Part shown: piece after piece, positions 1 to 5,316 of the stretch | How positions within the stretch are numbered: the first letter of the stretch is position 1 | Layout: the number at the start of each line of letters is the position of its first letter | Assembly (NCBI GenBank): GCA_023246985.1 | Contig: JAHFHJ010000106.1 | Location: 1 to 5,316 of the forward strand | Length of the DNA: 5,316 nucleotides | From: Candidatus Omnitrophota bacterium | GTDB lineage: Bacteria > Omnitrophota > Omnitrophia > Omnitrophales > Aquincolibacteriaceae | Direction: 5' to 3' | The notes under the pieces: model-generated | What the model was told of the DNA's origin: nothing | Seen by the model: the letters and a program-made list of their open reading frames with translations, nothing else | The model's database searches: none | Translations under genes and position numbers: made by a program

Positions 1-1526
1 TAAGAGATATCCTTCTCGCGAAGGTACTTCTCAATCCCGGGCGTATGGAAACCGCCTGTGACGATGGCGGAGATCTTCTGCCCGCTTGCAAGGGTTTTCT
101 CAACCGCTCGCTCGATCAGAACCTGGTCGCGTTCGAGAGCGGCTTTATAAAAGCGCTCCACGCGCGGCAGATCCTGATCGAGGTACTCCACTTGGGACGG
201 CAATCCGTAGGTGAAGTGGTACTGCTTCATGAGCGGCGTGAGAAAACTTGAAAACGTTGCGGCTTTGAACTCATCCTGATAGGCGTAGTAGAACTCGGCG
301 TCCTGCTTCGTGAGCGTGAAATCGAACATCTTGCCGTAGATGTCATAAATGCGCAGGACATGGTCGAGCCGGACCTGCTCGGGGTTGGTGAAGAGTTTGT
401 TCTTGACGGTTTTTTCAAGAAATTCGATCTCATCGAAGATCGAGACGTCGATCGCGTCATAAAGTTTCATGTACCGGAGATAGGCGATGACATGGGCGTA
501 TTTCGAGTGGAGGTCTTCCCCGCCGTTCGGGGCGGCGCTGATCCCCTTGATCTCGTCTTCAAGATAACCGTAATACGCGGCGCGTTTCATCTTCTTCATG
601 CGGAAATGGACGGTGTTGGTGAGAAAACGGGAAAGCTTTTCGCGCGAAAGGACGCGCTTGAGGTCGTTGATCAGGAAATCCGTCTCTTTTTCGGCCTTGT
701 CGAAATCGACCTGCTTCTCGAGGTCCACGAGTTCCAGGAGCGAATGCATGCCGGGATATTCATCGAGCGCGATAGGGTGCTTGCGGCCGAGCTCCACCAG
801 ATAGCGGACATAGGCGACGAGTTCCGGCCCGCCTTCCTGGAACGCGGCGCGGCGGCGGACGAGCTCGCGCATTTCGTCGGGGAATACGAAACGGCTGACA
901 CCCTGGAGGATTTTATCCAGTTCCGCCAGGATCTTTTCATCCCGGTCTTTGAACCGGAGCGCCTCCACATAGGCCGCGCGGTTCTCATCGTAGAGGTCCT
1001 TATCTTCCACGCCATAAAGCGTCATGGCGGGTTTTTCGACGATGGCGAGATATTCGGGACCCGTCAGGCGGCCTTCCTTCAGGAAATAATCCGCGACATT
1101 GCGGCGGGCATCCTTATTCGGGAAAAAGGAAAAAAGTTCGGTGTAGAGTTCGCCTGAGGCGCCTTCAAGGTTCACAAGACCGAGCTGATATTTTTCCGAG
1201 AAATAGCGGAGGATGTTGGCGATATTGCGCTGGGCTTCTTCGTTAACGTGCGCGTCCTGGATATGGAGAACGATCTGCTCGCGGTTCCCCTTAAAGGTCC
1301 CTTTGATCGTTCCGTAGCTGTCAGGGAGATCGGGACGGTCGATCAGAGACGAAACGGCATTCGCTTTGAAGGTCTCTACGGGAGAAAGGCTGATGGGATG
1401 GGGAGCGGCGGCATAGGCCTTGACCCCGCCATCCCAAACCACCGAGGTGAAAGTAAACACACAGACCGTTAATAACGCAACAGTCCTGAGCCATGGCTTG
1501 AAGCCGTGTGCTTGCCAGCTGATCAT
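1..1526 (-). CDS. Exported protein of unknown function, possible ChaN/TraB/Tiki-like fold (3' end cut by window)
   Basis: The frame is open from an ATG at 1526 to the left edge: 508 codons plus the bases TA. The next codon is therefore a stop or tyrosine, and the true C-terminus is not visible. This ATG is the first possible start after an in-frame TAA upstream, and AGAGGA lies about 10 nt before it. Residues 1-41 look like a signal peptide: basic/aromatic start, hydrophobic stretch at about 16-31, and an Ala-Tyr-Ala-Ala-Ala cleavage region at 37-41. The product is thus probably periplasmic or surface-bound. An early strand carries HIQDAH (88-93) followed by Gln99, then LVNLEGASGE (117-126). 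The far end carries TGGFHTPG (490-497). A strand with His/Gln near the start, a conserved Glu and a Gly-Gly-x-His strand near the end recall the ChaN/erythromycin-esterase/Tiki superfamily. That link is inference. The middle (about 190-430) is charged and mostly helical. I recall similar unnamed proteins from Omnitrophota. No function can be assigned. Confidence 0.85.
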   Translation of the reverse strand, partial: MISWQAHGFKPWLRTVALLTVCVFTFTSVVWDGGVKAYAAAPHPISLSPVETFKANAVSSLIDRPDLPDSYGTIKGTFKGNREQIVLHIQDAHVNEEAQRNIANILRYFSEKYQLGLVNLEGASGELYTELFSFFPNKDARRNVADYFLKEGRLTGPEYLAIVEKPAMTLYGVEDKDLYDENRAAYVEALRFKDRDEKILAELDKILQGVSRFVFPDEMRELVRRRAAFQEGGPELVAYVRYLVELGRKHPIALDEYPGMHSLLELVDLEKQVDFDKAEKETDFLINDLKRVLSREKLSRFLTNTVHFRMKKMKRAAYYGYLEDEIKGISAAPNGGEDLHSKYAHVIAYLRYMKLYDAIDVSIFDEIEFLEKTVKNKLFTNPEQVRLDHVLRIYDIYGKMFDFTLTKQDAEFYYAYQDEFKAATFSSFLTPLMKQYHFTYGLPSQVEYLDQDLPRVERFYKAALERDQVLIERAVEKTLASGQKISAIVTGGFHTPGIEKYLREKDIS

Positions 1527-1634
1527 CGGATTGCCGTCCTCTCTTGATTCATTTGATCGAGCTATCGAAGGTTTTTAATCGCCAACAAATGAGCTGATAT
1601 AAACTTATTTTAATGGCTTATAAACCTCATCGAA

Positions 1635-1663
1635 AATATACACAGCAGCTGGCTCTATGTCAA
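1635..1663 (-). promoter_or_regulatory. Sigma70-type promoter for the exported protein gene
   Basis: On the minus strand there is a perfect TTGACA (1663-1658), a 17-bp spacer and TATATT (1640-1635). This is the best sigma70 match seen in the window. It would start transcription near 1628 and give a leader of about 100 nt before the ATG at 1526. No other gene lies between it and that ATG, so it most likely drives the exported-protein gene separately from the tRNA and lipid genes upstream. Caution is needed because the stretch is AT-rich, which raises the rate of chance -10 boxes. The perfect -35 with optimal spacing is what makes this one credible. Confidence 0.6.
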
Positions 1664-1983
1664 ATCAAGTTTAAAAATAATTAATGTCGTAACTCTATTA
1701 GAATCAGCATGTTAGCATTATCATTATTAAATACGCCGCTTTTATACACTTCATGCAAGGTTTATAACTTTTTGAGTTGCGCCGAATGGGCTTTTTCATG
1801 ATAAAAATATCTTTCAATAAGCCTATTTATTACACAAATTAAAAGATTTTCAAGATATGTTCCTTTTAACAAAAATCAAGATCTCAAAATAATGGGTCCC
1901 CATTCATCAAAATCAGAATGAGCATAAAGGGCAGGGAGCAACGCAGGCGCTATTTGCGGAAAAAGATTATCGTCATGCGGTAC

Positions 1984-2020
1984 TAAAAACGGCGTGGGGT
2001 TTTATGAAAGATAGGAAAAA
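1984..2020 (-). terminator. Weak candidate terminator downstream of tRNA-Ala
   Basis: Read on the minus strand, five T residues (2020-2016) follow directly after the discriminator base of the tRNA. About 12 nt further lies a small hairpin with AAAAC (2003-1999) pairing with GTTTT (1990-1986) around an 8-nt loop. The 3' arm is itself U-rich. The stem has only one G-C pair and would be unstable, so this is a marginal call made mainly because some transcript end is expected before the AT-rich gap. Confidence 0.2.
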
Positions 2021-2093
2021 TGGACCTGAGGAGAGTCGAACTCCTGGCCTCTGCAATGCGAATGCAGCGCTCTACCAGCTGAGCTACAGGCCC
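2021..2093 (-). tRNA. tRNA-Ala, anticodon CGC
   Basis: The 73-nt minus-strand sequence folds into a complete cloverleaf: 7-bp acceptor stem, 4-bp D stem with GG in the loop, 5-bp anticodon stem, 5-nt variable region, and a 5-bp T stem closing a TTCGACT loop. The 7-nt anticodon loop TTCGCAT places CGC at 2060-2058, which reads the alanine codon GCG. Identity is confirmed by the G3:U70 wobble pair (2091 with 2024), the main determinant for alanyl-tRNA synthetase, and by A73. The CCA end is not encoded: the base after A73 begins a T-run, so CCA must be added by nucleotidyltransferase. The gene lies 51 nt after the stop of the lipase-like gene on the same strand, and its transcript would need 5' processing by RNase P. 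Because GCG can also be read by tRNA-Ala(UGC), this is probably an auxiliary isoacceptor. Confidence 0.96.
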
Positions 2094-2118
2094 ATCAAAT
2101 TCCAATTCTGAAGGACTG

Positions 2119-2142
2119 AAAAAATCTGCCGCCGCAGGGCGG
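2119..2142 (-). terminator. Possible intrinsic terminator of the acyl-CoA synthetase/lipase operon
   Basis: Two bases after the lipase stop codon, on the minus strand, CCGCC (2142-2138) pairs with GGCGG (2133-2129) around a 4-nt loop. CAGA and then six T residues (2124-2119) follow. The stem is short but all G-C. The 4-nt gap between stem and T-run is longer than ideal, so termination may be partial and some readthrough into the tRNA is possible. Confidence 0.4.
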
Positions 2143-2143
2143 T

Positions 2144-2174
2144 ATTATACACAATCCTCAATGATTGTCTTCAA
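2144..2174 (-). promoter_or_regulatory. Candidate promoter for tRNA-Ala overlapping the lipase stop codon
   Basis: A perfect TATAAT (2149-2144, minus strand) contains the TAA stop of the lipase-like gene. The best -35 is TTGAAG (2174-2169), with a long 19-bp spacer. The bases after the -10 are GC-rich (ACCGCCC), the discriminator type common at rRNA and tRNA promoters under stringent control. Transcription would start near 2137, leaving a leader of about 44 nt for RNase P to remove. The overlap with a coding end could make this coincidence, and the -35 is weak. Confidence 0.4.
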
Positions 2175-2981
2175 AACATTGAAGGCCTTTTGCTGATCTT
2201 GTTCGTTAAAGATTTCATGATAAAAACCCTCGAAGCAGGTACGGTCCTTACGCGGGGCCACAAGCCGGTCAAAAAACCGGCGTGAAGCCTGGGGATCCAC
2301 GACACGCTCTTCTCCGGATACGATCATATGGACCCGACACGGGATGGAAAGGATGGGCTGCTTCCGGAGCATCTCCATGCGTCGCGCAATCTCTTTGAGC
2401 AGCCGCGCCGAAATATGACGAAGGATCAGCGGGTCTTTCCGGTAGCTTTCGATCTCGGCAGGGTCATGGCTCAGATTTCTCGCACGCACGGGATCCCGGT
2501 AGATGAAACGGGGGGCAAAAACAAGCATCAAGGCGTTTAAAAAACGAATGGCGCGCGAAAACCTGAGGCCCAGGAACGGCGCGGAAAGGATCAGCATCTT
2601 GACGGGCCCCGGATTTTCCAGGGCCCAGCATACGGCCACAAGCCCGCCCATACTGTGCCCGAACAAAATGAACTGACGCGGGATCGCATATCGGGTCCGG
2701 AGATGCTCGACGAACGCCGTGACGTCCCGAAGGTGGTCCTCAAAGGACTCGATATCCCCGCGAGCGCCCTCCGAGCGCCCCATGCCGCGGAAGTCCATGA
2801 CCGCAAACTGGGCCGAAAGGCCCTTCATCCTTTCGGAAAATTTCTCATAACGATTGGAATGCTCGCCGTACCCATGCAGCATGATCACGGTATGACGTGC
2901 ATCTGGAAGCGGATAAAACCGATAGAAAATCTTCGTGCCGTCCCCGCTTCTGAAATGATCGTGTATCCATTGAGGAGTCAT
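2145..2981 (-). CDS. Alpha/beta hydrolase, monoacylglycerol lipase/lysophospholipase-like
   Basis: This is a complete 278-residue cytosolic serine hydrolase of the Hydrolase_4 / monoacylglycerol lipase group; it has no signal peptide or membrane segment. It should cut ester bonds in monoacylglycerols or lysophospholipids, releasing free fatty acid. The oxyanion-hole motif HGYGEHSNRY is at 36-45, and a DFRGMGRSEG turn typical of this group at 63-72. The nucleophile elbow GHSMGG puts the catalytic Ser at 110. A cap region spans roughly 138-208. Asp229 (in SGEERVVD) and His255 (in FYHEIFNE) complete the triad, and the YHE-x-x-NE signature is characteristic of monoacylglycerol lipases. Length is normal for the family. 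The ATG lies 12 nt after the stop of the acyl-CoA synthetase gene. No Shine-Dalgarno is visible, since the gap is nearly all T, so translation probably depends on coupling to the upstream gene. Exact substrate cannot be told from sequence. PldB-like lysophospholipase is the main alternative. Confidence 0.92.
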   Translation of the reverse strand: MTPQWIHDHFRSGDGTKIFYRFYPLPDARHTVIMLHGYGEHSNRYEKFSERMKGLSAQFAVMDFRGMGRSEGARGDIESFEDHLRDVTAFVEHLRTRYAIPRQFILFGHSMGGLVAVCWALENPGPVKMLILSAPFLGLRFSRAIRFLNALMLVFAPRFIYRDPVRARNLSHDPAEIESYRKDPLILRHISARLLKEIARRMEMLRKQPILSIPCRVHMIVSGEERVVDPQASRRFFDRLVAPRKDRTCFEGFYHEIFNEQDQQKAFNVLKTIIEDCV

Positions 2982-2993
2982 AAAAGAAAAATC

Positions 2994-4913
2994 TCAAAAC
3001 GCCGGAGGCGGCGGCAATGGTTTCTTGCCCCACGCGTGATCGGTCTTGCGGTAAAGCTCATCCATCTCCCTTTGATATTTTTTCATGATTACGCGGCGCT
3101 TGATCTTCAGGGTCGGCGTCATTTCCCCCGCCGCCGGCGTGAACTCTTGCGCGAGAAGGATAAACGCCTTCACGGTCTCAAAACTGGCCAGGCCTTCCAT
3201 CCTCACCCTAAGGCGCTCGCGGATCCAGCTCTGAATCTCGTGATGCTCCAGAAGCTGCTCATAGGACGTGTCCGGGGACGTGTCCCCGGACACGTCCCCA
3301 GACACGTCCCCGGACGCGGCTCCAATCTTTTTTTCGCGCGCGTAACGAAGCACTGCCTGCCTCTCGGGAACGAGCAATGCGCAAAGATAGGGACGTTTAT
3401 CTCCGTGCACAAGGGCCTGGGTAAAAAGAGGGTCCGCAAGGATACGGACTTCGATATTCTGCGGCGAAACATTCTTTCCCCCCGCGGTGACAATGATATC
3501 TTTCTTGCGATCCGTAATATGAAGAAATCCGTCTTCATCAAAAAGACCGATATCCCCGGTATGGAACCAGCCGTCCCGGATGCACTCCGCGGTCGCGTGG
3601 GGGTCATTGTAATACCCTTTCATCACGCACGGCCCGGAGGTCAGAATTTCGCCATCGTCCGCGATCTTGACCCGAATTCCCGGGATGGGTTTGCCCACGG
3701 TTCCGAATTTGAAATCATCCACCGCATTCACCGCAATCACGGGGGATGTTTCCGTGAGGCCATAACCTTCCAAGATCAAAATATCCGCCGCATAAAAAAA
3801 ACGGGCCAGCTCCTTTGAAAGCGGCGCGCCGCCCGAGATAAAAAAACGGATCCTCCCGCCCATGGCTTGCTTGATCTTGCCAAAGACCAGGGCCTTCGCG
3901 AGCCCGTTGGAGAACGCCAGCCCGAGCGGGACCCGCCGCCCGCGGATCTTCATTTGCGCGGTCCGGGTGCCCCTGCGGACCGCCCAGTGAAAGAGCCGCT
4001 GCTTCCATCCCGGCGCTTTTTGGACTTCCTCAAAGATCCGCGCGTATGTCTTCTCGTAGAATCGCGGCACGGCCATCATGATCGTCGGGCAAACCTTACG
4101 GATATCCTCGGCAACGGTCGCGAGACTTTCGGCATACGCGATCGAAGCCCCGTACGCGGCCGGGTAGTAATAACCCGCGAGACGCTCGAAGACATGGCTG
4201 AGGGGAAGACACGACAGCACCAAATCCTTGTCATGGATCCGGATCCGCTGCCGGGAGCCCTGATAATTGGCGATAAAATTGCGGTGCGTAAGCATCACGC
4301 CCTTGGGCGCTCCCGTGGTTCCCGAGGTATAAATAATGGTCGCAAGATCGTCCGGCCCGACGTCTCTCACGCTTTGCTCATAAAGATCGGCATGACTCAA
4401 TTCATAGCGGCGCCCCGCCTCACGGAAGGACTCCAGACTCGGAACGTCTCGCAGCCCTCCCGGTTTGAAGAGGATGATGCCCGCAGGGAGAAACCTTGAT
4501 TTAAATCCTTCGATCTTCCGGTATTGCTCTTCCGTGGAAACAAAAAGGGCTTTGAGACGCGCGTGCTCGATAATGTAGCGGATCTCTTCGAGGGAGGCCG
4601 TGGGATAGATCGGAACGGTGACAGCGCCGAGGCTCAGAATTCCAAGATCGGCAAAGGTCCACTCGGGACAATTCTCGGAAAGAATCCCGACGGGATCGCC
4701 TTTGCGGACGCCCACCCCATGAAGCGCGAGCGCCGTTTCCCGGGCGTGCCGCAACCACTGGTTCCAGGTGTAATAACCCGTATAAGCCCCGTGGACCTTG
4801 TAGCGAAGGGCTTTTTTATTGCCGTGAAGGCGCTTGCGATTGAGGAACACCCGTACAAGGTTGCAGTTTTCTTCAGCGCGATCGGACGTAACCTTAAATG
4901 GATTCAGGCCCAC
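2994..4913 (-). CDS. fadD: Long-chain fatty acid--CoA ligase (AMP-forming)
   Basis: This is a complete 639-residue acyl-adenylate-forming enzyme. It activates a fatty acid with ATP to acyl-AMP, then transfers the acyl group to CoA. The phosphate-binding motif YTSGTTGAPKG is at 195-205. PLSHVFERLAGYY (237-249) is typical of the long-chain (FAA1/COG1022) group. The adenine-site motif GYGLTET is at 383-389, WFHTGD at 449-454, and the DRKKD hinge at 468-472, followed by the GGKNVSP loop. The C-terminal PTLKIKRR (600-607) supplies the adenylation lysine, K603 or K605. All expected motifs are intact. The start is GTG at 4913, with AAAAGG 7 nt upstream; no other start lies in frame before it. Residues 534-550 are an odd low-complexity insert, SGDV-SGDV-SGDT-SPDT-S, encoded by a palindromic 12-bp repeat. 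The protein ends in a proline-rich tail, LPPPPAF. It is followed after 12 nt by the lipase-like gene, whose product would supply its fatty acid substrate. Chain-length preference is not predictable, so fadD is used in the general sense. Confidence 0.95.
   Translation of the reverse strand: MGLNPFKVTSDRAEENCNLVRVFLNRKRLHGNKKALRYKVHGAYTGYYTWNQWLRHARETALALHGVGVRKGDPVGILSENCPEWTFADLGILSLGAVTVPIYPTASLEEIRYIIEHARLKALFVSTEEQYRKIEGFKSRFLPAGIILFKPGGLRDVPSLESFREAGRRYELSHADLYEQSVRDVGPDDLATIIYTSGTTGAPKGVMLTHRNFIANYQGSRQRIRIHDKDLVLSCLPLSHVFERLAGYYYPAAYGASIAYAESLATVAEDIRKVCPTIMMAVPRFYEKTYARIFEEVQKAPGWKQRLFHWAVRRGTRTAQMKIRGRRVPLGLAFSNGLAKALVFGKIKQAMGGRIRFFISGGAPLSKELARFFYAADILILEGYGLTETSPVIAVNAVDDFKFGTVGKPIPGIRVKIADDGEILTSGPCVMKGYYNDPHATAECIRDGWFHTGDIGLFDEDGFLHITDRKKDIIVTAGGKNVSPQNIEVRILADPLFTQALVHGDKRPYLCALLVPERQAVLRYAREKKIGAASGDVSGDVSGDTSPDTSYEQLLEHHEIQSWIRERLRVRMEGLASFETVKAFILLAQEFTPAAGEMTPTLKIKRRVIMKKYQREMDELYRKTDHAWGKKPLPPPPAF
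3264..3323. repeat. GC-rich 12-bp tandem/palindromic repeat array inside the acyl-CoA synthetase gene
   Basis: Five units begin at 3264, 3276, 3288, 3300 and 3312, exactly 12 bp apart. Units 1 and 2 have the core GGACGTGTCC. Unit 3 has its reverse complement GGACACGTCC, unit 4 differs from that by one base, and unit 5 is degenerate. The left pair (3264-3285) is therefore an inverted copy of the right pair (3288-3309), with one mismatch in 22 bp and only 2 bp between them. Each core is itself nearly palindromic. Since 12 bp is four codons, gain or loss of a unit keeps the reading frame. The array resembles REP-type elements, GC-rich palindromes with GGGG/CCCC edges, but no transposase is present in the window. 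Confidence 0.9.
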
Positions 4914-4917
4914 TGAA

Positions 4918-4924
4918 AAACCTT
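4918..4924 (-). promoter_or_regulatory. Ribosome-binding site deciding the GTG start of the acyl-CoA synthetase
   Basis: On the minus strand AAAAGG is followed by about 7 nt (TTTTTCA) and then GTG at 4913. No ATG occurs nearby in this frame, and no other start lies between this site and the preceding gene, so the site fixes the start. It abuts the inverted repeat arm AACGGTACAA, so folding of that hairpin could affect ribosome access. Confidence 0.6.
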
Positions 4925-5001
4925 TTGTACCGTTCTCAACTTGATTGGAGGGGTTAACGGTACAATACCGCGATTCATAAAATCAATGGGAACGCGGTAT
5001 T
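4925..5001. repeat. Double inverted repeat between the coiled-coil gene and the acyl-CoA synthetase gene
   Basis: There are two perfect dyads. The first is TTGTACCGTT (4925-4934) with AACGGTACAA (4956-4965), a 10-bp stem around 21 nt. The second is AATACCGCG (4964-4972) with CGCGGTATT (4993-5001), a 9-bp stem around 20 nt. The dyads share 2 bp, and the right-most arm runs into the TAA stop of the upstream gene. The left-most arm ends directly at AAAAGG, the ribosome-binding site of the acyl-CoA synthetase. All four arms contain a CGGTA/TACCG-type core or a close variant, and CGGTA (4958-4962) can instead pair with TACCG (4966-4970). It could act as mRNA hairpins in the leader or as paired operator sites in DNA. 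No T-run follows the second hairpin, so a classical terminator is unlikely. Confidence 0.8.
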
Positions 5002-5316
5002 AAACGCGTTTTTCGGCCTGAAAAGAATGGGCGGGTTCCGTATCTGGGTCAATGAGCTCGTTTTGCTCCGGCGGCGGGTTGTCCTTCGGGACCTCCTCCG
5101 TCATATTTTGTTCCAAGAGCCGGCCGCTCTTTTGCGTCTCTTCATGGATGATCCGCAATTTTTCCTGCGCTAAAAGCTCTTCTTTGCCGGAAGACTTTTT
5201 TTCGGTCGTTTGTTCTTCGGAAGTTTTTTCAAGTTCTGATAAAATTTTCTCGTGAATTTTCGCTTGCTCCTCGATGCGTTGAAATTGCGAGGCATTGCCC
5301 GACTGAACGCCCCGGA
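5000..5316 (-). CDS. C-terminal part of an unidentified charged, coiled-coil-like protein (5' end cut by window)
   Basis: The frame is open from the right edge to a TAA at 5002-5000, giving 104 visible residues; the start lies outside the window. The direction is supported by normal codon composition on this strand, whereas the opposite strand reads as a serine/phenylalanine/cysteine-rich shadow. Residues about 12-75 of the visible part are rich in Glu, Lys and Gln with spaced Leu/Ile (for example RIEEQAKIHEKILSELEK), fitting a long helix or coiled coil. The last 30 residues are Pro/Glu/Asp-rich (EVPKDNPPPEQNE) and look disordered. No catalytic motif or membrane segment is visible, so the function cannot be named. 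It lies 86 nt upstream of the acyl-CoA synthetase on the same strand. Since no clear promoter was found in that gap, both may share a transcript. Confidence 0.7.
   Translation of the reverse strand, partial: RGVQSGNASQFQRIEEQAKIHEKILSELEKTSEEQTTEKKSSGKEELLAQEKLRIIHEETQKSGRLLEQNMTEEVPKDNPPPEQNELIDPDTEPAHSFQAEKRV

Larger units (their letters stand above)
1527..2020. other. AT-rich intergenic stretch without a convincing gene
   Basis: This region of about 490 bp is clearly richer in A and T than the genes on either side. It has stops in all frames and no open reading frame with a credible start and ribosome-binding site. It holds the leftward promoter at 1635-1663 and the leader of the exported-protein gene. 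A 9-bp inverted repeat, TTATAAACC (1618-1626) and GGTTTATAA (1759-1767), flanks the promoter, with arms about 130 bp apart. The heptamer TCAAGAT occurs twice within 1845-1885. None of these gives a clear function. No recombinase remnant, terminal repeat or conserved RNA fold was recognised. Confidence 0.6.

Noticed and set aside
360..1157. 265-codon open frame on the plus strand
   Set aside because: It is antisense to the exported-protein gene, which has a signal peptide, ribosome-binding site and promoter. Its plausible-looking charged composition is a mirror of that gene's codons.
1527..2093. Integration site at the tRNA 3' end with an element remnant in the AT-rich gap
   Set aside because: No second copy of the tRNA 3' end, no integrase fragment and no terminal repeats were found in the window.
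3264..3323. Possible CRISPR array
   Set aside because: Units are only 12 bp, contiguous, without spacers, and inverted halfway. They lie inside a coding frame.
2655..3818. 387-codon open frame on the plus strand
   Set aside because: It lies antisense across the lipase and acyl-CoA synthetase genes, both with full sets of family motifs. Its translation shows no recognisable domain, and it even reads through the GC repeat as an Arg/Pro/Gly run.
3867..4499. 210-codon open frame on the plus strand
   Set aside because: It is antisense to the conserved core of the acyl-CoA synthetase and has no start signal or known motif.
4925..5001. Classical rho-independent terminator after the coiled-coil gene
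   Set aside because: The stem facing that gene has a 20-nt loop and no T-run after it, and the next gene lies immediately downstream on the same strand.
5052..5255. 67-codon plus-strand frame rich in Ser, Phe and Cys
   Set aside because: This composition is the expected complement of a Glu/Lys-rich coiled coil, and the minus-strand frame is continuous to the window edge.

Overview
All genes in this window lie on the minus strand, so in transcription order they run from the right edge to the left. The window suggests a Gram-negative, anaerobe-type bacterium of moderate GC. The best guess is an uncultured lineage such as Omnitrophota or a neighbouring PVC or deltaproteobacterial group. That guess rests on a remembered resemblance of the leftmost protein to Omnitrophota-type exported proteins with an IQDAH motif near the N-terminus and a GGFHT motif near the C-terminus. 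The tRNA has no encoded CCA, which also fits but is weak. No taxonomic marker is present, so the assignment is tentative.

Layout from right to left: (1) the C-terminal 104 codons of an unidentified, highly charged, probably coiled-coil protein (5000-5316, cut by the window edge). (2) An 80-bp intergenic element made of two abutting perfect inverted repeats (4925-5001), ending right before the ribosome-binding site of the next gene. (3) A complete long-chain acyl-CoA synthetase of 639 residues with a GTG start. Its C-terminal domain carries a GC-rich, 12-bp-periodic palindromic array in frame. (4) A 278-residue monoacylglycerol-lipase-like alpha/beta hydrolase, 12 nt downstream. (5) A compact junction in which the hydrolase stop codon, a TATAAT box and a small GC hairpin with a T-run overlap, leading to (6) tRNA-Ala(CGC). 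(7) An AT-rich stretch of about 490 bp with no convincing gene, containing a near-consensus promoter firing leftwards. (8) A 508-codon open reading frame for an exported protein of unknown function, still open at the left edge.

The metabolic core is the hydrolase and ligase pair. The hydrolase would release fatty acids from glycerides or lysolipids. The ligase would activate them to acyl-CoA with ATP and CoA, for beta-oxidation or for reuse in membrane lipids. Their tight spacing and shared strand suggest one transcript. The exported protein at the left has its own promoter and no evident link to this pathway.

The points most worth a second look are the palindromic repeat array inside the ligase gene, the double dyad in front of it, and the unknown exported protein with its histidine motifs at both ends.
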